The notes below the pieces were generated by a model that worked only from the letters and a program-made list of their open reading frames with translations, did not search any database and was not told the DNA's origin. The translations under genes were made by a program, and so were the position numbers. DNA of 64,000 nucleotides, from contig NZ_QWLV01000001.1 in the NCBI RefSeq assembly GCF_003515075.1, positions 248,001 to 312,000 of the forward strand, read 5' to 3'. Shown here in pieces: positions 45,382 to 54,339 of this stretch (position 1 is its first letter; every line of letters starts with the position of its first letter). The DNA comes from Sphingomonas gilva. Its GTDB lineage: Bacteria > Pseudomonadota > Alphaproteobacteria > Sphingomonadales > Sphingomonadaceae.

Positions 45382-45399
45382 TTTCTTCCCTATTCCCCA

Positions 45400-45510
45400 A
45401 CTCCCGCTCATCCTGAGGAGGTCCTGAGCTTGTCGAAGGGCCGTCTCGACAGGCCCGTGCGTGCCTCGAGACGAGGCTTCGACTTCGCTCAGCCTCTCCT
45501 CAGCATGAGC
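45400..45510. repeat. Palindromic intergenic repeat, family D
   Basis: CGCTCATCCTGAGGAGG on the left and CTCCTCAGCATGAGCG on the right, with GCTTGTCGAAG and TTCGACTTCGCTCAG inside. A related copy lies at 56325-56430, and a part of it at 8551-8580. Confidence 0.7.
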
Positions 45511-45512
45511 GG

Positions 45513-46697
45513 TCAGGTGTCCACCGGCCTCGGCCGCCGCGACCACCCCGGCGCGGGGGCACGGTGCTGGCGGGCTTCGGGGATCAGACGGCGGATTTTC
45601 TTCGCGAAGCTGCGCAGGCACACCTCGCTCGCGCCGATCGGGCCGGCGGTGTAACTGGCCGAGGCCATGCCCTGCTGGACGCGCTCGATCAGCCAGGTGT
45701 CCTCGGCATTGACCGTGCGGTTGATCCGCCAGTTGGCGTAGCGGACCAGTTTCATCTCCCGCCGGTCGTCGGGTAATGCGAAGGCCATCTCGCGCAGCAG
45801 GCTGGTGGTCGGCGTCAGCGGCAGCCACTGCATGAAGTCGATCTGGTCGGCATAGATGTCGAACGCCATGTTGGGCCACAGCTTGTAATAGAGCCACAGC
45901 CGCTGGTTGGCCTCGGGCAGATGCGGCACGCGCGGCAGGTGCGCCTGGTAGAAGCGCTCCCACGGGTTGGCCGAGGGGCGGTCGACCAGCCGGCCGGACA
46001 TCTTGTCGACCCACGGCTCGGCCTCGATCGCGTAGCTTTTGCCGAACAGCCGCGTCAGCCCGTCATGCGCGACGGGGATGTGGAGATTGTCCGAATAATT
46101 GTCGCCGACATTCTTCCAGTTGACCGCGCGTTCGCGGGTGCGGACGGGGCTGATCGTGCGCATCTCCTCGAAGCGATAGGGCGCGATCTCGTGCGCATAG
46201 GGCGCCATCATCCCGGCGACCGAAGGCCCGCCGTCATCCTCCAGCCGGACGAAGACGAAGCCGTTCCAGATCTCGACCTCGACCGGCGCCAGTCCGCTCG
46301 CCGCCATGTCGAGCGCGGGGTAATCGGCGCGCATCGGCACGCCGCGTAAGCGCCCGTCGAGATCGTAGGTCCAGGCGTGATAGGGGCAGACCAGCTTCTT
46401 CGCGCAGCCCTGCGGCCCTTCGACCAGCCGCATCGCGCGGTGGCGGCAGACATTGGCGAAGGCGCGGATCTCGCCATCGTCGCCCCGCACCGCGATGACG
46501 CTTTCGCCGATATAGTCGAGCGTGTGGTAATCGCCGCGGTTCGCGATGTCGCTGACATGGCAGACGATCTGCCATGAGGGGCGGATGACGCGGGCGATCT
46601 CGACGTCGAAATATTCGGCGTCGGTATAGAGCCAGCTGGGCAGGCTCCAATCCGCGTCGGGATCGGTCTGGTCGCTGATCGTCTGGGTTTGCGCCAT
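45513..46697 (-). CDS. Rieske non-haem iron oxygenase, alpha subunit
   Basis: 394 aa. The Rieske cluster ligands are C84 and H86 (NVCRHRAMRLVEG) and C104 and H107 (LVCPYHAWTYDLDG). The mononuclear iron site is NVGDNYSDNLHIPVAHDGL with His206 and His211. The protein resembles alpha subunits that act on quaternary amines or aromatic acids; the choline/carnitine/glycine-betaine group is plausible because the linked regulator is BetI-like. It would need an external reductase, not encoded nearby. The ATG follows GGAGGCCGGC. Its promoter region is shared with the divergent TetR gene. Confidence 0.93.
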   Translation of the reverse strand: MAQTQTISDQTDPDADWSLPSWLYTDAEYFDVEIARVIRPSWQIVCHVSDIANRGDYHTLDYIGESVIAVRGDDGEIRAFANVCRHRAMRLVEGPQGCAKKLVCPYHAWTYDLDGRLRGVPMRADYPALDMAASGLAPVEVEIWNGFVFVRLEDDGGPSVAGMMAPYAHEIAPYRFEEMRTISPVRTRERAVNWKNVGDNYSDNLHIPVAHDGLTRLFGKSYAIEAEPWVDKMSGRLVDRPSANPWERFYQAHLPRVPHLPEANQRLWLYYKLWPNMAFDIYADQIDFMQWLPLTPTTSLLREMAFALPDDRREMKLVRYANWRINRTVNAEDTWLIERVQQGMASASYTAGPIGASEVCLRSFAKKIRRLIPEARQHRAPAPGWSRRPRPVDT

Positions 46698-46707
46698 GCC
46701 GGCCTCC

Positions 46708-46729
46708 TTGTTGGACGATCGTACAACAA
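46708..46729. promoter_or_regulatory. Likely TetR operator between the Rieske and TetR genes
   Basis: TTGTTGGACGATCGTACAAC then AA is a 22-bp palindrome with one symmetric mismatch pair, centred between two divergent starts. A TetR dimer would bind here and repress both genes. Inferred from symmetry. Confidence 0.75.
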
Positions 46730-46745
46730 CTGCTATGGCGGCGCA

Positions 46746-47345
46746 ATGTCGCAGCCCGCTTTCTCCCGCGCCGAACCCGACGCCCGCCGGCTGAGCCTGA
46801 TCGAGGCGACCGCACGGGTGCTGGCGGCGGAGGGCGTGGGTGGCGCGTCGGTGCGCGCGATCGCGGTCGAGGCGGGGGTGTCGCCGGGTCTGGTCGGCCA
46901 TTATTTCGACGGGGTCGACGCGCTGATCGCCGCGACCTACGCGCGTGTCGGCGAACGGGTGAACGCCGCGCTAGAGGCGGCGATGGCCGGGACGGGCGAC
47001 GATCCCCGCGCGCGGCTGGACGCCTATGTCACCGCGAGCTTCGTGCCGCCGATCGCCGATCCGGGCCTGCTGGCGACGTGGATCGCCTTCTGGAGCCTGG
47101 TCAAGGCGAAGCCCGCGATCGCCGCGCTGCACGACGACATCTATGCCGCCTATCGTCGCGAACTGGAGACGCTGCTCGCCGAATGCGGCGTCGGACCGGC
47201 CGATCTCCGCCTGACCGCGATAGCGATCACCGCGCTGGTCGACGGGCTGTGGCTCGAGCTCTGCCTATCGCCGGCGAGCTTCACGCCCGAAGAGGCGCGC
47301 GCCATCGCCACGCGCCACATCGCCGCGCTTCTCGACGCGCGCTGA
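46746..47345 (+). CDS. TetR-family regulator, BetI-like
   Basis: 199 aa. The N-terminal HTH is SLIEATARVLAAEGVGGASV with VRAIAVEAGVSPGLVGHYFD. The C-terminal ligand domain holds LATWIAFWSLVKAKPAIAAL and LTAIAITALVDGLWLELCLS, as in BetI and relatives. It probably controls the divergent Rieske/FAD genes through the operator at 46708. Ligand unknown. Confidence 0.93.
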   Translation: MSQPAFSRAEPDARRLSLIEATARVLAAEGVGGASVRAIAVEAGVSPGLVGHYFDGVDALIAATYARVGERVNAALEAAMAGTGDDPRARLDAYVTASFVPPIADPGLLATWIAFWSLVKAKPAIAALHDDIYAAYRRELETLLAECGVGPADLRLTAIAITALVDGLWLELCLSPASFTPEEARAIATRHIAALLDAR

Positions 47346-47498
47346 GACGGATCGCGAAGCGCGGCATTTCGCCGCGCCCCAGGCGGTTTTCGTCGTGCGC
47401 CGCCGTGTCGGACGAGCCGTGGGACGGTCCCGACGCAACGGCGGTGACCAGGCTGCGCCCGCTCGTCATTCCCGAAATCGTTTCGGGAGGACGAAGAC

Positions 47499-48281
47499 AT
47501 GAAACGCATACGACAAACGACCGCGGCTGCCATCGGCGCGGCGATCATGATGACCTGGTCCGCGGTTCCCGCGCATGCCGAGGACGATGCGTGCGCGGTC
47601 GCCGCCAAGCCCAAGAAGAAGCGTGGGCTCGGCGGACTGTTCTCGGCGGTTCGCAGCAGCGGGCTGGAGGGATCGATCGCGGGCACGCTTCGCGGCGACG
47701 GCGATCTCAAATCCGATCTGACGGGATCGGCCAGGGCGGCGGCGGAGCGCGGTCTAGCCCGTGCCGCTTGCGCCGATAGTGCGACCGTCACGGAAGGGTC
47801 CAGCGAAGCTAGCGGTGACGAAGGAGCGGCGCGCGCGGCGCCGATCAGCGCCACCGAACGCGCACGGCGCGAGATGGCGGCGGCCGACGCCAAATATCCG
47901 AGCCGGATGCCGATCCCGCCCGAGTGGCAGGCGGCGAAGGAAGCCTATGACGAGTTCGGGAAGGTCGTGTGCTTTGGGTGCGAGGGCGGCCATGCCTATT
48001 CGGGCTGGCCCGATTGGCCGCGGGACGAGTTTTCCGGCAAATATGGCGGCGACGAGAAGCGGCTTTCGCGGTTTCCCATCGGCCATGTCCACCGCTGGTC
48101 CGCGAACGGCTTCGCCGGATCGCTGACGATCGCCGGCGAAGAGACGGTAAACGGCTTTCGCTGCCGCAAACTTCGCTATCGCCTCGAAAAGGCCGGCAAG
48201 AGCGCCGAACGGCCCGGCCTGATCTGCTGGGGCAAGGCCAATGAATATGCCGGCAGCGACAGCTGGGTCGGCGTCTTCTGA
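47499..48281 (+). CDS. Exported protein of unknown function, first of four
   Basis: 260 aa. Signal peptide MKRIRQTTAAAIGAAIMMTW to about AHAED. Residues 25-60 contain a basic KPKKKRGLGGLFSAV then a Gly/Ser/Ala-rich stretch. Residues 130-260 form a conserved-looking domain: MPIPPEWQAAKEAYDEFGKV, VCFGCEGGHAYSGWPDWPRD, GHVHRWSANGFAGSLTIAGE, GFRCRKLRYRLEKAGKSAER with Cys residues that could form disulfides. No family recognised. The stop overlaps the next ATG. Confidence 0.7.
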   Translation: MKRIRQTTAAAIGAAIMMTWSAVPAHAEDDACAVAAKPKKKRGLGGLFSAVRSSGLEGSIAGTLRGDGDLKSDLTGSARAAAERGLARAACADSATVTEGSSEASGDEGAARAAPISATERARREMAAADAKYPSRMPIPPEWQAAKEAYDEFGKVVCFGCEGGHAYSGWPDWPRDEFSGKYGGDEKRLSRFPIGHVHRWSANGFAGSLTIAGEETVNGFRCRKLRYRLEKAGKSAERPGLICWGKANEYAGSDSWVGVF

Positions 48282-49666
48282 TGCGGCCCATCATTCAGCT
48301 GCGCGCGGGCGCCGCGCTGGCGGCCGCCCTCGCGCTTGCCGCGCCGCCCATCCTTGCCGCGCCCGCGCACGCCGAGCAGGGCAGGCCGGCGGTGCTCGAT
48401 TCGAGCGAGGCGGCGACCCATCGCTACCTGGCCGACCTCGATCGCATCGTCGGATCGTGGGAGTCGCCGTTCGGCGACGTGCAGATCGCCCCCACCGTCC
48501 GCGAGAATCTGACGGGGATCACGGTCAAGAACGAGGATTACGCGTTCCGCCTGCAGGTATCGGCGACGCCGGGCGGCATATCGGCCGAGATCGCGCCGAT
48601 GCCGGGCCTTTACCCCGACAATCCGGTCGGGCGGGTCACCGTGACCGTCTCCGCCGACGGCGAGACGATCGAGCTCAGCCACAGCGGCGAGGGCATCCGC
48701 GGACGCACGCATTGGAGCGCGGTGCGCAAGCCTTGGAACCTCTATGGCGGCTCGCGCTGGATCGGCGACTGGACCACCGACCTTGGGCCGATGTCGATCG
48801 AGAACGGCAATGGCCAGCTGATCGGACGCCTCAGGCACAAGGATGGCCAGGGCGACCGGCTGTTCGTGCTGCGCGGCGCGATGCGCGAGGGCGTCGATCC
48901 CCGCACGCTCAAGGCGTCCTGGAAGCTCGATGTCGCGGATCGCCGTTTCGGCGGCACTGCGCAGCTCGATTGGATGGGCGAGACCGAACGTTTCGTCGGC
49001 ACGCTGCGCGAGCATCGCAACGGCATGTGGCATGAGATCGCGATCAACGGCCGGCGCGGCATCGCGGCGCCCGAGCCCGAGCCGGCACCCGAGCCCCAGC
49101 CCGAACCGCAGCCGGAACCTCAACCCGAGCCGGCGCCGCAACCGGAACCACAGCCGGCACCGGCACCGGCGCCGGCACCCGAGCCCGCCCCGCCGCCGCA
49201 GCCATCTCCGGCGCCCGTGCCGGTTCCACAGCCGGCTCCCGCACCTGCGCCGAGCCCCGCGCCTGCGCCCGCCCCTGCGCCGACGCCGGCACCGTCCTTC
49301 GGCTTCCAGCCGCTGATGAAGTACGACGTGCGGCTGGACCGCGTCGTCGCCGCCCGCGACGCCGAGCGGATCGACGTGTTCCTGACGCTGCGCAACGTCA
49401 CCCAGTCGCCGCTCTATGTCACCTCAGGGGCGTTGATGGTCCGGCTCGAGGATTCGGACGGCGCCGGCAAGGTGAACGGTCAGGTGCTGCGCGCGACTCC
49501 GGAGGGCCGCGTCCATTTCGCGTCGACGCCTGCGATCGAACCCGGCGGCGAGCTGCGCGTCAAGTTCAGCTTCCATCCCGACGCGGGCGCATCGCCCGGC
49601 CGGGTGACCGTGACCGAAGGCGCCAAACGCGCCGATTTCGCGGGTCTGGGCGGCTTCCAGTTCTGA
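48281..49666 (+). CDS. Exported modular protein with Pro/Glu-rich linker
   Basis: 461 aa. Signal peptide to about residue 29. Residues 45-150 and 150-255 look like two related beta domains, each opening with a W-containing strand (IVGSWESPFGDVQI; WIGDWTTDLGPMSI). Residues 262-345 are PEPAPEPQ-type repeats then PAPAP stretches. Residues 345-461 form an Ig-like beta domain (FQPLMKYDVRLDRVVAARDA, VFLTLRNVTQSPLYVTSGAL). It may bridge the periplasm. It overlaps the preceding gene by one base. Confidence 0.7.
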   Translation: MRPIIQLRAGAALAAALALAAPPILAAPAHAEQGRPAVLDSSEAATHRYLADLDRIVGSWESPFGDVQIAPTVRENLTGITVKNEDYAFRLQVSATPGGISAEIAPMPGLYPDNPVGRVTVTVSADGETIELSHSGEGIRGRTHWSAVRKPWNLYGGSRWIGDWTTDLGPMSIENGNGQLIGRLRHKDGQGDRLFVLRGAMREGVDPRTLKASWKLDVADRRFGGTAQLDWMGETERFVGTLREHRNGMWHEIAINGRRGIAAPEPEPAPEPQPEPQPEPQPEPAPQPEPQPAPAPAPAPEPAPPPQPSPAPVPVPQPAPAPAPSPAPAPAPAPTPAPSFGFQPLMKYDVRLDRVVAARDAERIDVFLTLRNVTQSPLYVTSGALMVRLEDSDGAGKVNGQVLRATPEGRVHFASTPAIEPGGELRVKFSFHPDAGASPGRVTVTEGAKRADFAGLGGFQF

Positions 49667-49686
49667 CCAACAGAGAAAGGATAACG

Positions 49687-50241
49687 ATGATGTTGTTTCC
49701 GTCCATTCTGCCCGTGCTCGGCGTCGCCGCGCTGGCCGTCGCCGCGCAGGCGCAGACCACGCCGGGCCTCGCCGGCCGCTGGACCCAGGCGAGCAGCGGC
49801 AAGGAGCTGGTGCTGGCGCCCAGGATCAAGCTGCAGCCCAATGTCGGCGTCGGCTACGGCACCAATCTCGGCGGGTCGGTGGGCTATGGATCGATGACGC
49901 GCACGACCATCGTCACCGAGCCGACGATGATGGATGTCGCCCGATCGATGACGCTGGCGATCGAGGCCGACGGGCGCTTCAAATGGACGATCGTCAAGCG
50001 CCATGCCGAGCGCGACGATTGCGTGCGCACGTCGACCGAGGTCAAGGAAGGCAAGGTGCAGGCGCTTGCCGGCAAGATGGTCTTCGCCGTCTCCGGCGGG
50101 ACCGAGCGCTGGAGCAGCAGCTGCGGCCGCAGCGGCTCGGCCGCGATCGCCGCGGCGCGCGAAAGCTACGACGTGACTGTCCAGGGCGGCGTCCTCCGCT
50201 TGGCGAGTGGGCCGAGCCGCTGGACCTTCTCGCGCGGTTGA
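49687..50241 (+). CDS. Exported protein of unknown function, third of four
   Basis: 184 aa. Signal peptide MMLFPSILPVLGVAALAVAA to AQAQ. The mature region GLAGRWTQASSGKELVLAPR starts like a lipocalin-type beta barrel, then VGYGTNLGGSVGYGSMTR and SMTLAIEADGRFKWTIVKRH. Two Cys in DDCVRTSTEV and SSCGRSGS could pair. It follows the previous gene by 20 bases. No family recognised. Confidence 0.7.
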   Translation: MMLFPSILPVLGVAALAVAAQAQTTPGLAGRWTQASSGKELVLAPRIKLQPNVGVGYGTNLGGSVGYGSMTRTTIVTEPTMMDVARSMTLAIEADGRFKWTIVKRHAERDDCVRTSTEVKEGKVQALAGKMVFAVSGGTERWSSSCGRSGSAAIAAARESYDVTVQGGVLRLASGPSRWTFSRG

Positions 50242-50255
50242 GGGGGAGACAGCCC

Positions 50256-51203
50256 ATGCGTATCGCCATCGTCACCGCCGCGCTGCTGACGGCCATGCCA
50301 GCCGCCGCGCAGATCGCGCCGCCGCTCCCGCAGGCGGCGAGAATCAATTCCTACGACGTGCTGATCAGGCGGATCGACCATTATGTCGATCCGTCGAAAA
50401 AGCCGGCGATCGTCGCGGCGCTTCAGGCGGATCGCACCCGCCTGCTCGCCATCGGCGATGAAGCGGCTTTCGTCAAAGCGTTGAACGGCGTGCTGCTTGA
50501 CGCCTCGGGCGACAAGCATCTGTCGGTCTTCCGCAAGGGCCCGCAGCCGCCGGAGGCCGACCGCGAAGAGGCGAATTTCGGCATCGCGCACGCGGCGATC
50601 GACGGCGACGGAATCGGCCGCCTGACGCTGCGCGGGTTCAGCAATCATCCGGATTCCCGGGCGGCGGTGGATGCGGCGATGGCGAAGCTCGCGCCGGCGC
50701 GGGCGCTGATCGTCGATCTGCGCGATAATGGCGGCGGCGGGGAGGTCAGCTTCAGGCGGCTGCTCGGCCATTTCTTCGCGCGCGAGACGGCGATCACCGC
50801 GATCGAATGGCGCGAGTGCGCGCCGCCGCCCGCCGATCGGCTGGACGCCTGCACGCACGTCGCGCCGCGGCTGGAACGGCGCGCGACCGACCAGCCCGCG
50901 CAGCCGGCCTTTGCGGCGAAACCCGTCTATGTCCTGGTCTCCGCGCGCAGCTTCTCCGCCGCCGAGGCCTTCGCCTACGAACTGCAGGCGCACGCCCGCG
51001 CGACCGTCATCGGCGAGCGCACCCCGGGCGGCGGCAATCCGAGCGCCGGGATGGATCTGGAAAGCGAGCTGGTGGTCATCATGCCGATCGGGCGGATGCG
51101 GCCGGCGGTCGGGAGCGGCTGGGAAGGCGTCGGCGTGACGCCGGACATCCCCGCACCCGCCGATGAGGCGATGGCGCGGGCGACCGCGCTGGCCCGACGC
51201 TGA
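50256..51203 (+). CDS. S41-family peptidase, exported
   Basis: 315 aa. Signal peptide (MRIAIVTAALLTAMPAAAQI). The S41 core holds LIVDLRDNGGGGEVSFRRLL, then YVLVSARSFSAAEAFAYELQ with the catalytic Ser, GERTPGGGNP and a C-terminal GWEGVGVTPDI. No PDZ domain is apparent. Its nearest relatives cut peptides in the periplasm. It ends the run of four exported proteins and may process them. Confidence 0.88.
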   Translation: MRIAIVTAALLTAMPAAAQIAPPLPQAARINSYDVLIRRIDHYVDPSKKPAIVAALQADRTRLLAIGDEAAFVKALNGVLLDASGDKHLSVFRKGPQPPEADREEANFGIAHAAIDGDGIGRLTLRGFSNHPDSRAAVDAAMAKLAPARALIVDLRDNGGGGEVSFRRLLGHFFARETAITAIEWRECAPPPADRLDACTHVAPRLERRATDQPAQPAFAAKPVYVLVSARSFSAAEAFAYELQAHARATVIGERTPGGGNPSAGMDLESELVVIMPIGRMRPAVGSGWEGVGVTPDIPAPADEAMARATALARR

Positions 51204-51254
51204 TCGCGCGGACGGGGCTGCCCGGGCTGGAATCTGGCCTGTTGAGGCGAAAAT

Positions 51255-51412
51255 CTGTTCGTCTCCGTCGCCCCTGCCCTTCGACTGCCTGCAAGGCAGG
51301 CGCTCAGGATAAACTTCAGCCTGCGGCTGAAGGCAGGGGCCGCTGGGTTCCTGGCACTTCCAACGTGGCATATGCCGCCTGAGGCCCCTGCCTGCGCAGG
51401 GGCGAAGGACGT
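51255..51412. repeat. Palindromic repeat island, family B-like
   Basis: Fills the gap between convergent S41 and LytTR genes. It contains inverted GCCCCTGCCT/AGGCAGGGGC arms, a short hairpin (CTGCCTGCAAGGCAGG) and the CAGCCTGCGGCTGAAG palindrome. No gene. Confidence 0.75.
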
Positions 51413-51413
51413 T

Positions 51414-52148
51414 CTATGCCTGAAGCGCGTCTCCCACCGCCTTGGCATAGTTGGGGCCGACCGCGATCTCCGCGCCGTCGCCCAGCACCAGCGTCAGCAG
51501 CCATTTGTCCATTCGCCGGGTTTCCACCACGCGCGCCAGGCGGACGAAGGCGGAGCGATGCACCCGCATCAACTCCGCCGGATCGATCCGCTTTTCGAGC
51601 GCCGACATGGTCGAGCGGTAGAGGTAGCTGCGAAGCGGCGTGTGCAGCATCGCATAGTCGCCGGCGGCCTCGATCCAGTCGATCGACGCGACGGGCACGC
51701 GCGTCTGGCCGCCGCGCGCCGGCACCCAGATCGCATCGTCATAGTCCGATCGCAGCGGCGCGGCGCCGGCCGTTTGCATCGCACGCCGCCCCGCCTGGCG
51801 CCGCTTCGCCCGTTCGACCGCCTGGCGGAGGCGATCGAGCCTGACCGGCTTCAACAGATAATCCGCCGCTTCCACCTCGAACGCGTCGGGCGCGAAATGC
51901 TCGAATGCGGTGACGAAAACGATCTCGGGACGTATGTCGATCGGAAGCGTGCCGGCCAGGGCAAGGCCGCTCATCTCCGGCATCTGGATGTCGAGCATCA
52001 CGAGGTCGGGCTGCAGCCGCTCGATCGCGGCCTGCGCCTCGACTCCGTTGGCGGCGGTGCCGACCACCTCGGTGCCCGGGATGCTGGCGAAGAAGGCCGC
52101 GAGCCGGTCCAGCGCCGGCGGTTCGTCATCGACCAGGAGGACGCGCAT
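51414..52148 (-). CDS. LytTR-family response regulator
   Basis: 244 aa. The receiver domain (residues 1-120) has DDEP, phospho-Asp in LVMLDIQMPEMSG and the Lys of DYLLKPVRLDR. The LytTR DNA-binding domain (residues 145-244) has VASIDWIEAAGDYAMLHT and MRVHRSAFVRLARV. It acts with the sensor kinase gene ten bases upstream. The ATG at 52148 is preferred since GAAGGG is six bases before it; a second in-frame ATG lies two codons earlier. Confidence 0.93.
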   Translation of the reverse strand: MRVLLVDDEPPALDRLAAFFASIPGTEVVGTAANGVEAQAAIERLQPDLVMLDIQMPEMSGLALAGTLPIDIRPEIVFVTAFEHFAPDAFEVEAADYLLKPVRLDRLRQAVERAKRRQAGRRAMQTAGAAPLRSDYDDAIWVPARGGQTRVPVASIDWIEAAGDYAMLHTPLRSYLYRSTMSALEKRIDPAELMRVHRSAFVRLARVVETRRMDKWLLTLVLGDGAEIAVGPNYAKAVGDALQA

Positions 52149-52158
52149 CGCCATCCCT

Positions 52159-53274
52159 TCAGCCGCGAAGCGTTTCGCGCGGCACGGTGACGCAGGCGAC
52201 GAAGCCGCCGTCGCGATGCCCCGCATCGAGCTGAGCGGCGTCGCCATAGATCGCCGCCAGCCGGGCGCGGACATTGGCCAGGCCGACGCCGGTTCCCGCC
52301 TTGTCCGCATCTGCGGGCGCGGCGCCGGCATCGTCGGCGATGCACAGCCGCACGGCGTCTTCCGCTTCGGCCACATCGATGCGCACCGATACCGTGCGGC
52401 TGGTCGCGCCGACCCCGTGCTTGATCGCGTTCTCGACCAGCGGCTGGAGGAGGAAGCCGGGCAGCGGCACCTCGCGCAGATGCGGCGGGCAGTGCATCTC
52501 GACCCGCAGCCGCTCGCCCAGGCGCGCGGCCTCGATCTCCAGATAGTCCGACAGCGTCTGCAGCTCGTCCTCGATCGTCACCATGCCGTTCTTCGGCGCG
52601 GTCAGCGTGCCGCGCAGGAAATCGGACAGCTTGCCGAGCATCGCCTCGGCGACGTCGGCGCGGCCCGTCACCACCGCCGACGAGATGGCGTTCAATGTGT
52701 TGAACAGGAAGTGCGGGTTGAGCTGATAGCGCAGGGTTTCCAGCCGCGCGGCGGTTGCCGCGCTTTCGGCTTCGGCCGCGGCGAGCGCGGCGCCGCTCGC
52801 CGCCTCGCGCGCGTCGGCGAGCTCGCGCGCGCGCGCCGACAGCTGCGCATTGTGGATCAGGATCAGGTACATCGCGGCGATCAGCGCGAACAGCGGCGCC
52901 CAGCCGGCGAAGTTGGCGATCGCGCGGAAACCCGGATCCTCCACGCCGAAAGCGGGATCGAACCAGTGCATCAGCCAGGCGCCCTTGAAAGCGTCTATCA
53001 GGGCAATGAGAGCGGCCATGGCCTGGGCGACCAGCAAAGTCGCGCCGTAGCGCCGCCACGGAACGGCGTCGCGCAGCCGCCATGCCGCGCGGAAGACGAT
53101 CGCCGAGATCGGGATGCCGAGCGCCACCGTCGTCACGATCCCGACGATCATGGGCGCCGGCATGGGAAAATCGGAGAGCAGCGCCGGCAGCATGAAGAGC
53201 CCGGCATTCGCCACCCAGAGACCGATCGTCAGCGTGATCGCCTGACGCCGGATCGTGCGGTCAAGTCCGTCCAT
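52159..53274 (-). CDS. LytS-type sensor histidine kinase
   Basis: 371 aa. Four to five membrane helices (residues 10-150), then a coiled coil and the HisKA_7TM/His_kinase domain: LRYQLNPHFLFNTLNAISSA with the phospho-accepting His, and the ATP-binding segment LQPLVENAIKHGVGATS with GVGLANVRARL. The ATG is preferred over a GTG three codons upstream because it follows AGG at a suitable distance. Forms a two-component pair with the LytTR regulator. Confidence 0.93.
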   Translation of the reverse strand: MDGLDRTIRRQAITLTIGLWVANAGLFMLPALLSDFPMPAPMIVGIVTTVALGIPISAIVFRAAWRLRDAVPWRRYGATLLVAQAMAALIALIDAFKGAWLMHWFDPAFGVEDPGFRAIANFAGWAPLFALIAAMYLILIHNAQLSARARELADAREAASGAALAAAEAESAATAARLETLRYQLNPHFLFNTLNAISSAVVTGRADVAEAMLGKLSDFLRGTLTAPKNGMVTIEDELQTLSDYLEIEAARLGERLRVEMHCPPHLREVPLPGFLLQPLVENAIKHGVGATSRTVSVRIDVAEAEDAVRLCIADDAGAAPADADKAGTGVGLANVRARLAAIYGDAAQLDAGHRDGGFVACVTVPRETLRG

Positions 53275-53455
53275 GCGGAACACCTAACCGGCCGGCGCGC
53301 GGCCGACGAGAGAATCCGACGCGGAATGGACGGTCTTGATCGAGTCGTCGCCGACAGGCGGCGGCAGGTTCGTTCGCGGATATGCCGACATACCGGCCTT
53401 CCGCATCACCTCGGTCTGGATTAGGGTCCGGCGTTCCACAGCAGCCGAAACTTCC

Positions 53456-54235
53456 GTGAAAAACAGCATTCCCTCCATCTCCACCTTCGCCGAGCCCGAT
53501 GTTTCGGGCCCGTTCGATCCGGCGCAGAACCCGTCCAAGGCGGCGGCGTTCTGGCTGCGGCGCGACATCGTGCGCGGCGTGTTCGAGCCTTGGGCGCGGC
53601 TGAAGGTGGAGCATCTCGTCCAGTTCTACGGCGTCGGCCACAGCCCGGTGCGCGAGGCGATCCTGCTGATGTCCGAGAGCGGCCTCGTCGTTCACGAGCA
53701 TCAGAAGGGCTACCGCGTCGCGCCGGTTTCGCTGGCCGACTACGACGATGTGCTCGCGGTCTATCAGCGGCTCTACAAGCTGGCGATCGAGATGGCGATG
53801 GATCTGGGCGACGAGGGGTGGGAGGAGCGCGTGGTGGTGCAGCTGCACCGTTCGTCCAAGGCGCAGGTGGTGGCGCCGGCGGGCGATCCCGAAGCGCGCG
53901 AGCGCTGGCAGCGCGCCTATTGGGAGTTCCACAGCCAGCTGCTCTCCGGCTGCAACTCGCCGCTGATGATGCAGATGCTGGGGGATATCGGTTTCCGGCT
54001 GGAGCGCTATGTGAACCTGTTCGCCGATCCCAAGCACGATGCCGGTAGCGATCTGCATGCAGAACACCGCGCAATCGTCGATGCCTTGGTCGCGCGCGAC
54101 AAGCGCCGCACGATCGCGCTGATCGACGAGTATTTCGCCGCCAACCAGCCGATGCGCGACACGATCGTAGACAAGCTCAAGCGCGGCGAGACGAAAATTG
54201 TGCGGCGGAAGCCGGGCAGGAGCATGGCGCGTTAA
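53456..54235 (+). CDS. GntR-family regulator, FCD subgroup
   Basis: 259 aa. The HTH is FWLRRDIVRGVFEPWARLKV with VGHSPVREAILLMSESGLVV and HEHQKGYRVAPVSLADYDDV. The FCD domain (residues 95-240) includes a metal-binding-like pattern (FHSQLLSGCNSP, HAEHRAIVDALVARDKRR). Such regulators respond to small carboxylates or sugar acids. The GTG start with VKNSIPS is used; the frame remains open upstream but lacks family features. It borders the catabolic block and is the obvious regulator candidate. Confidence 0.9.
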   Translation: MKNSIPSISTFAEPDVSGPFDPAQNPSKAAAFWLRRDIVRGVFEPWARLKVEHLVQFYGVGHSPVREAILLMSESGLVVHEHQKGYRVAPVSLADYDDVLAVYQRLYKLAIEMAMDLGDEGWEERVVVQLHRSSKAQVVAPAGDPEARERWQRAYWEFHSQLLSGCNSPLMMQMLGDIGFRLERYVNLFADPKHDAGSDLHAEHRAIVDALVARDKRRTIALIDEYFAANQPMRDTIVDKLKRGETKIVRRKPGRSMAR

Positions 54236-54239
54236 TACT

Positions 54240-54335
54240 GCTCGTCGCCCCTGCGCAGGCAGGGGCCTCAGTCGGCATGAGCGACGTCGGATGTGCCACA
54301 AACCCAGAGGCCCCTGCCTGCGCAGGGGCGACGAT
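54240..54335. repeat. Palindromic repeat with conserved core, family B copy 2
   Basis: Arms CGTCGCCCCTGCGCAGGCAG and CTGCCTGCGCAGGGGCGACG enclose GCGACGTCGGATGTGCCACA followed by AACC, the same core as 24338-24425. It lies between the convergent GntR and GH5 genes. Confidence 0.85.
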
Positions 54336-54339
54336 GTGG

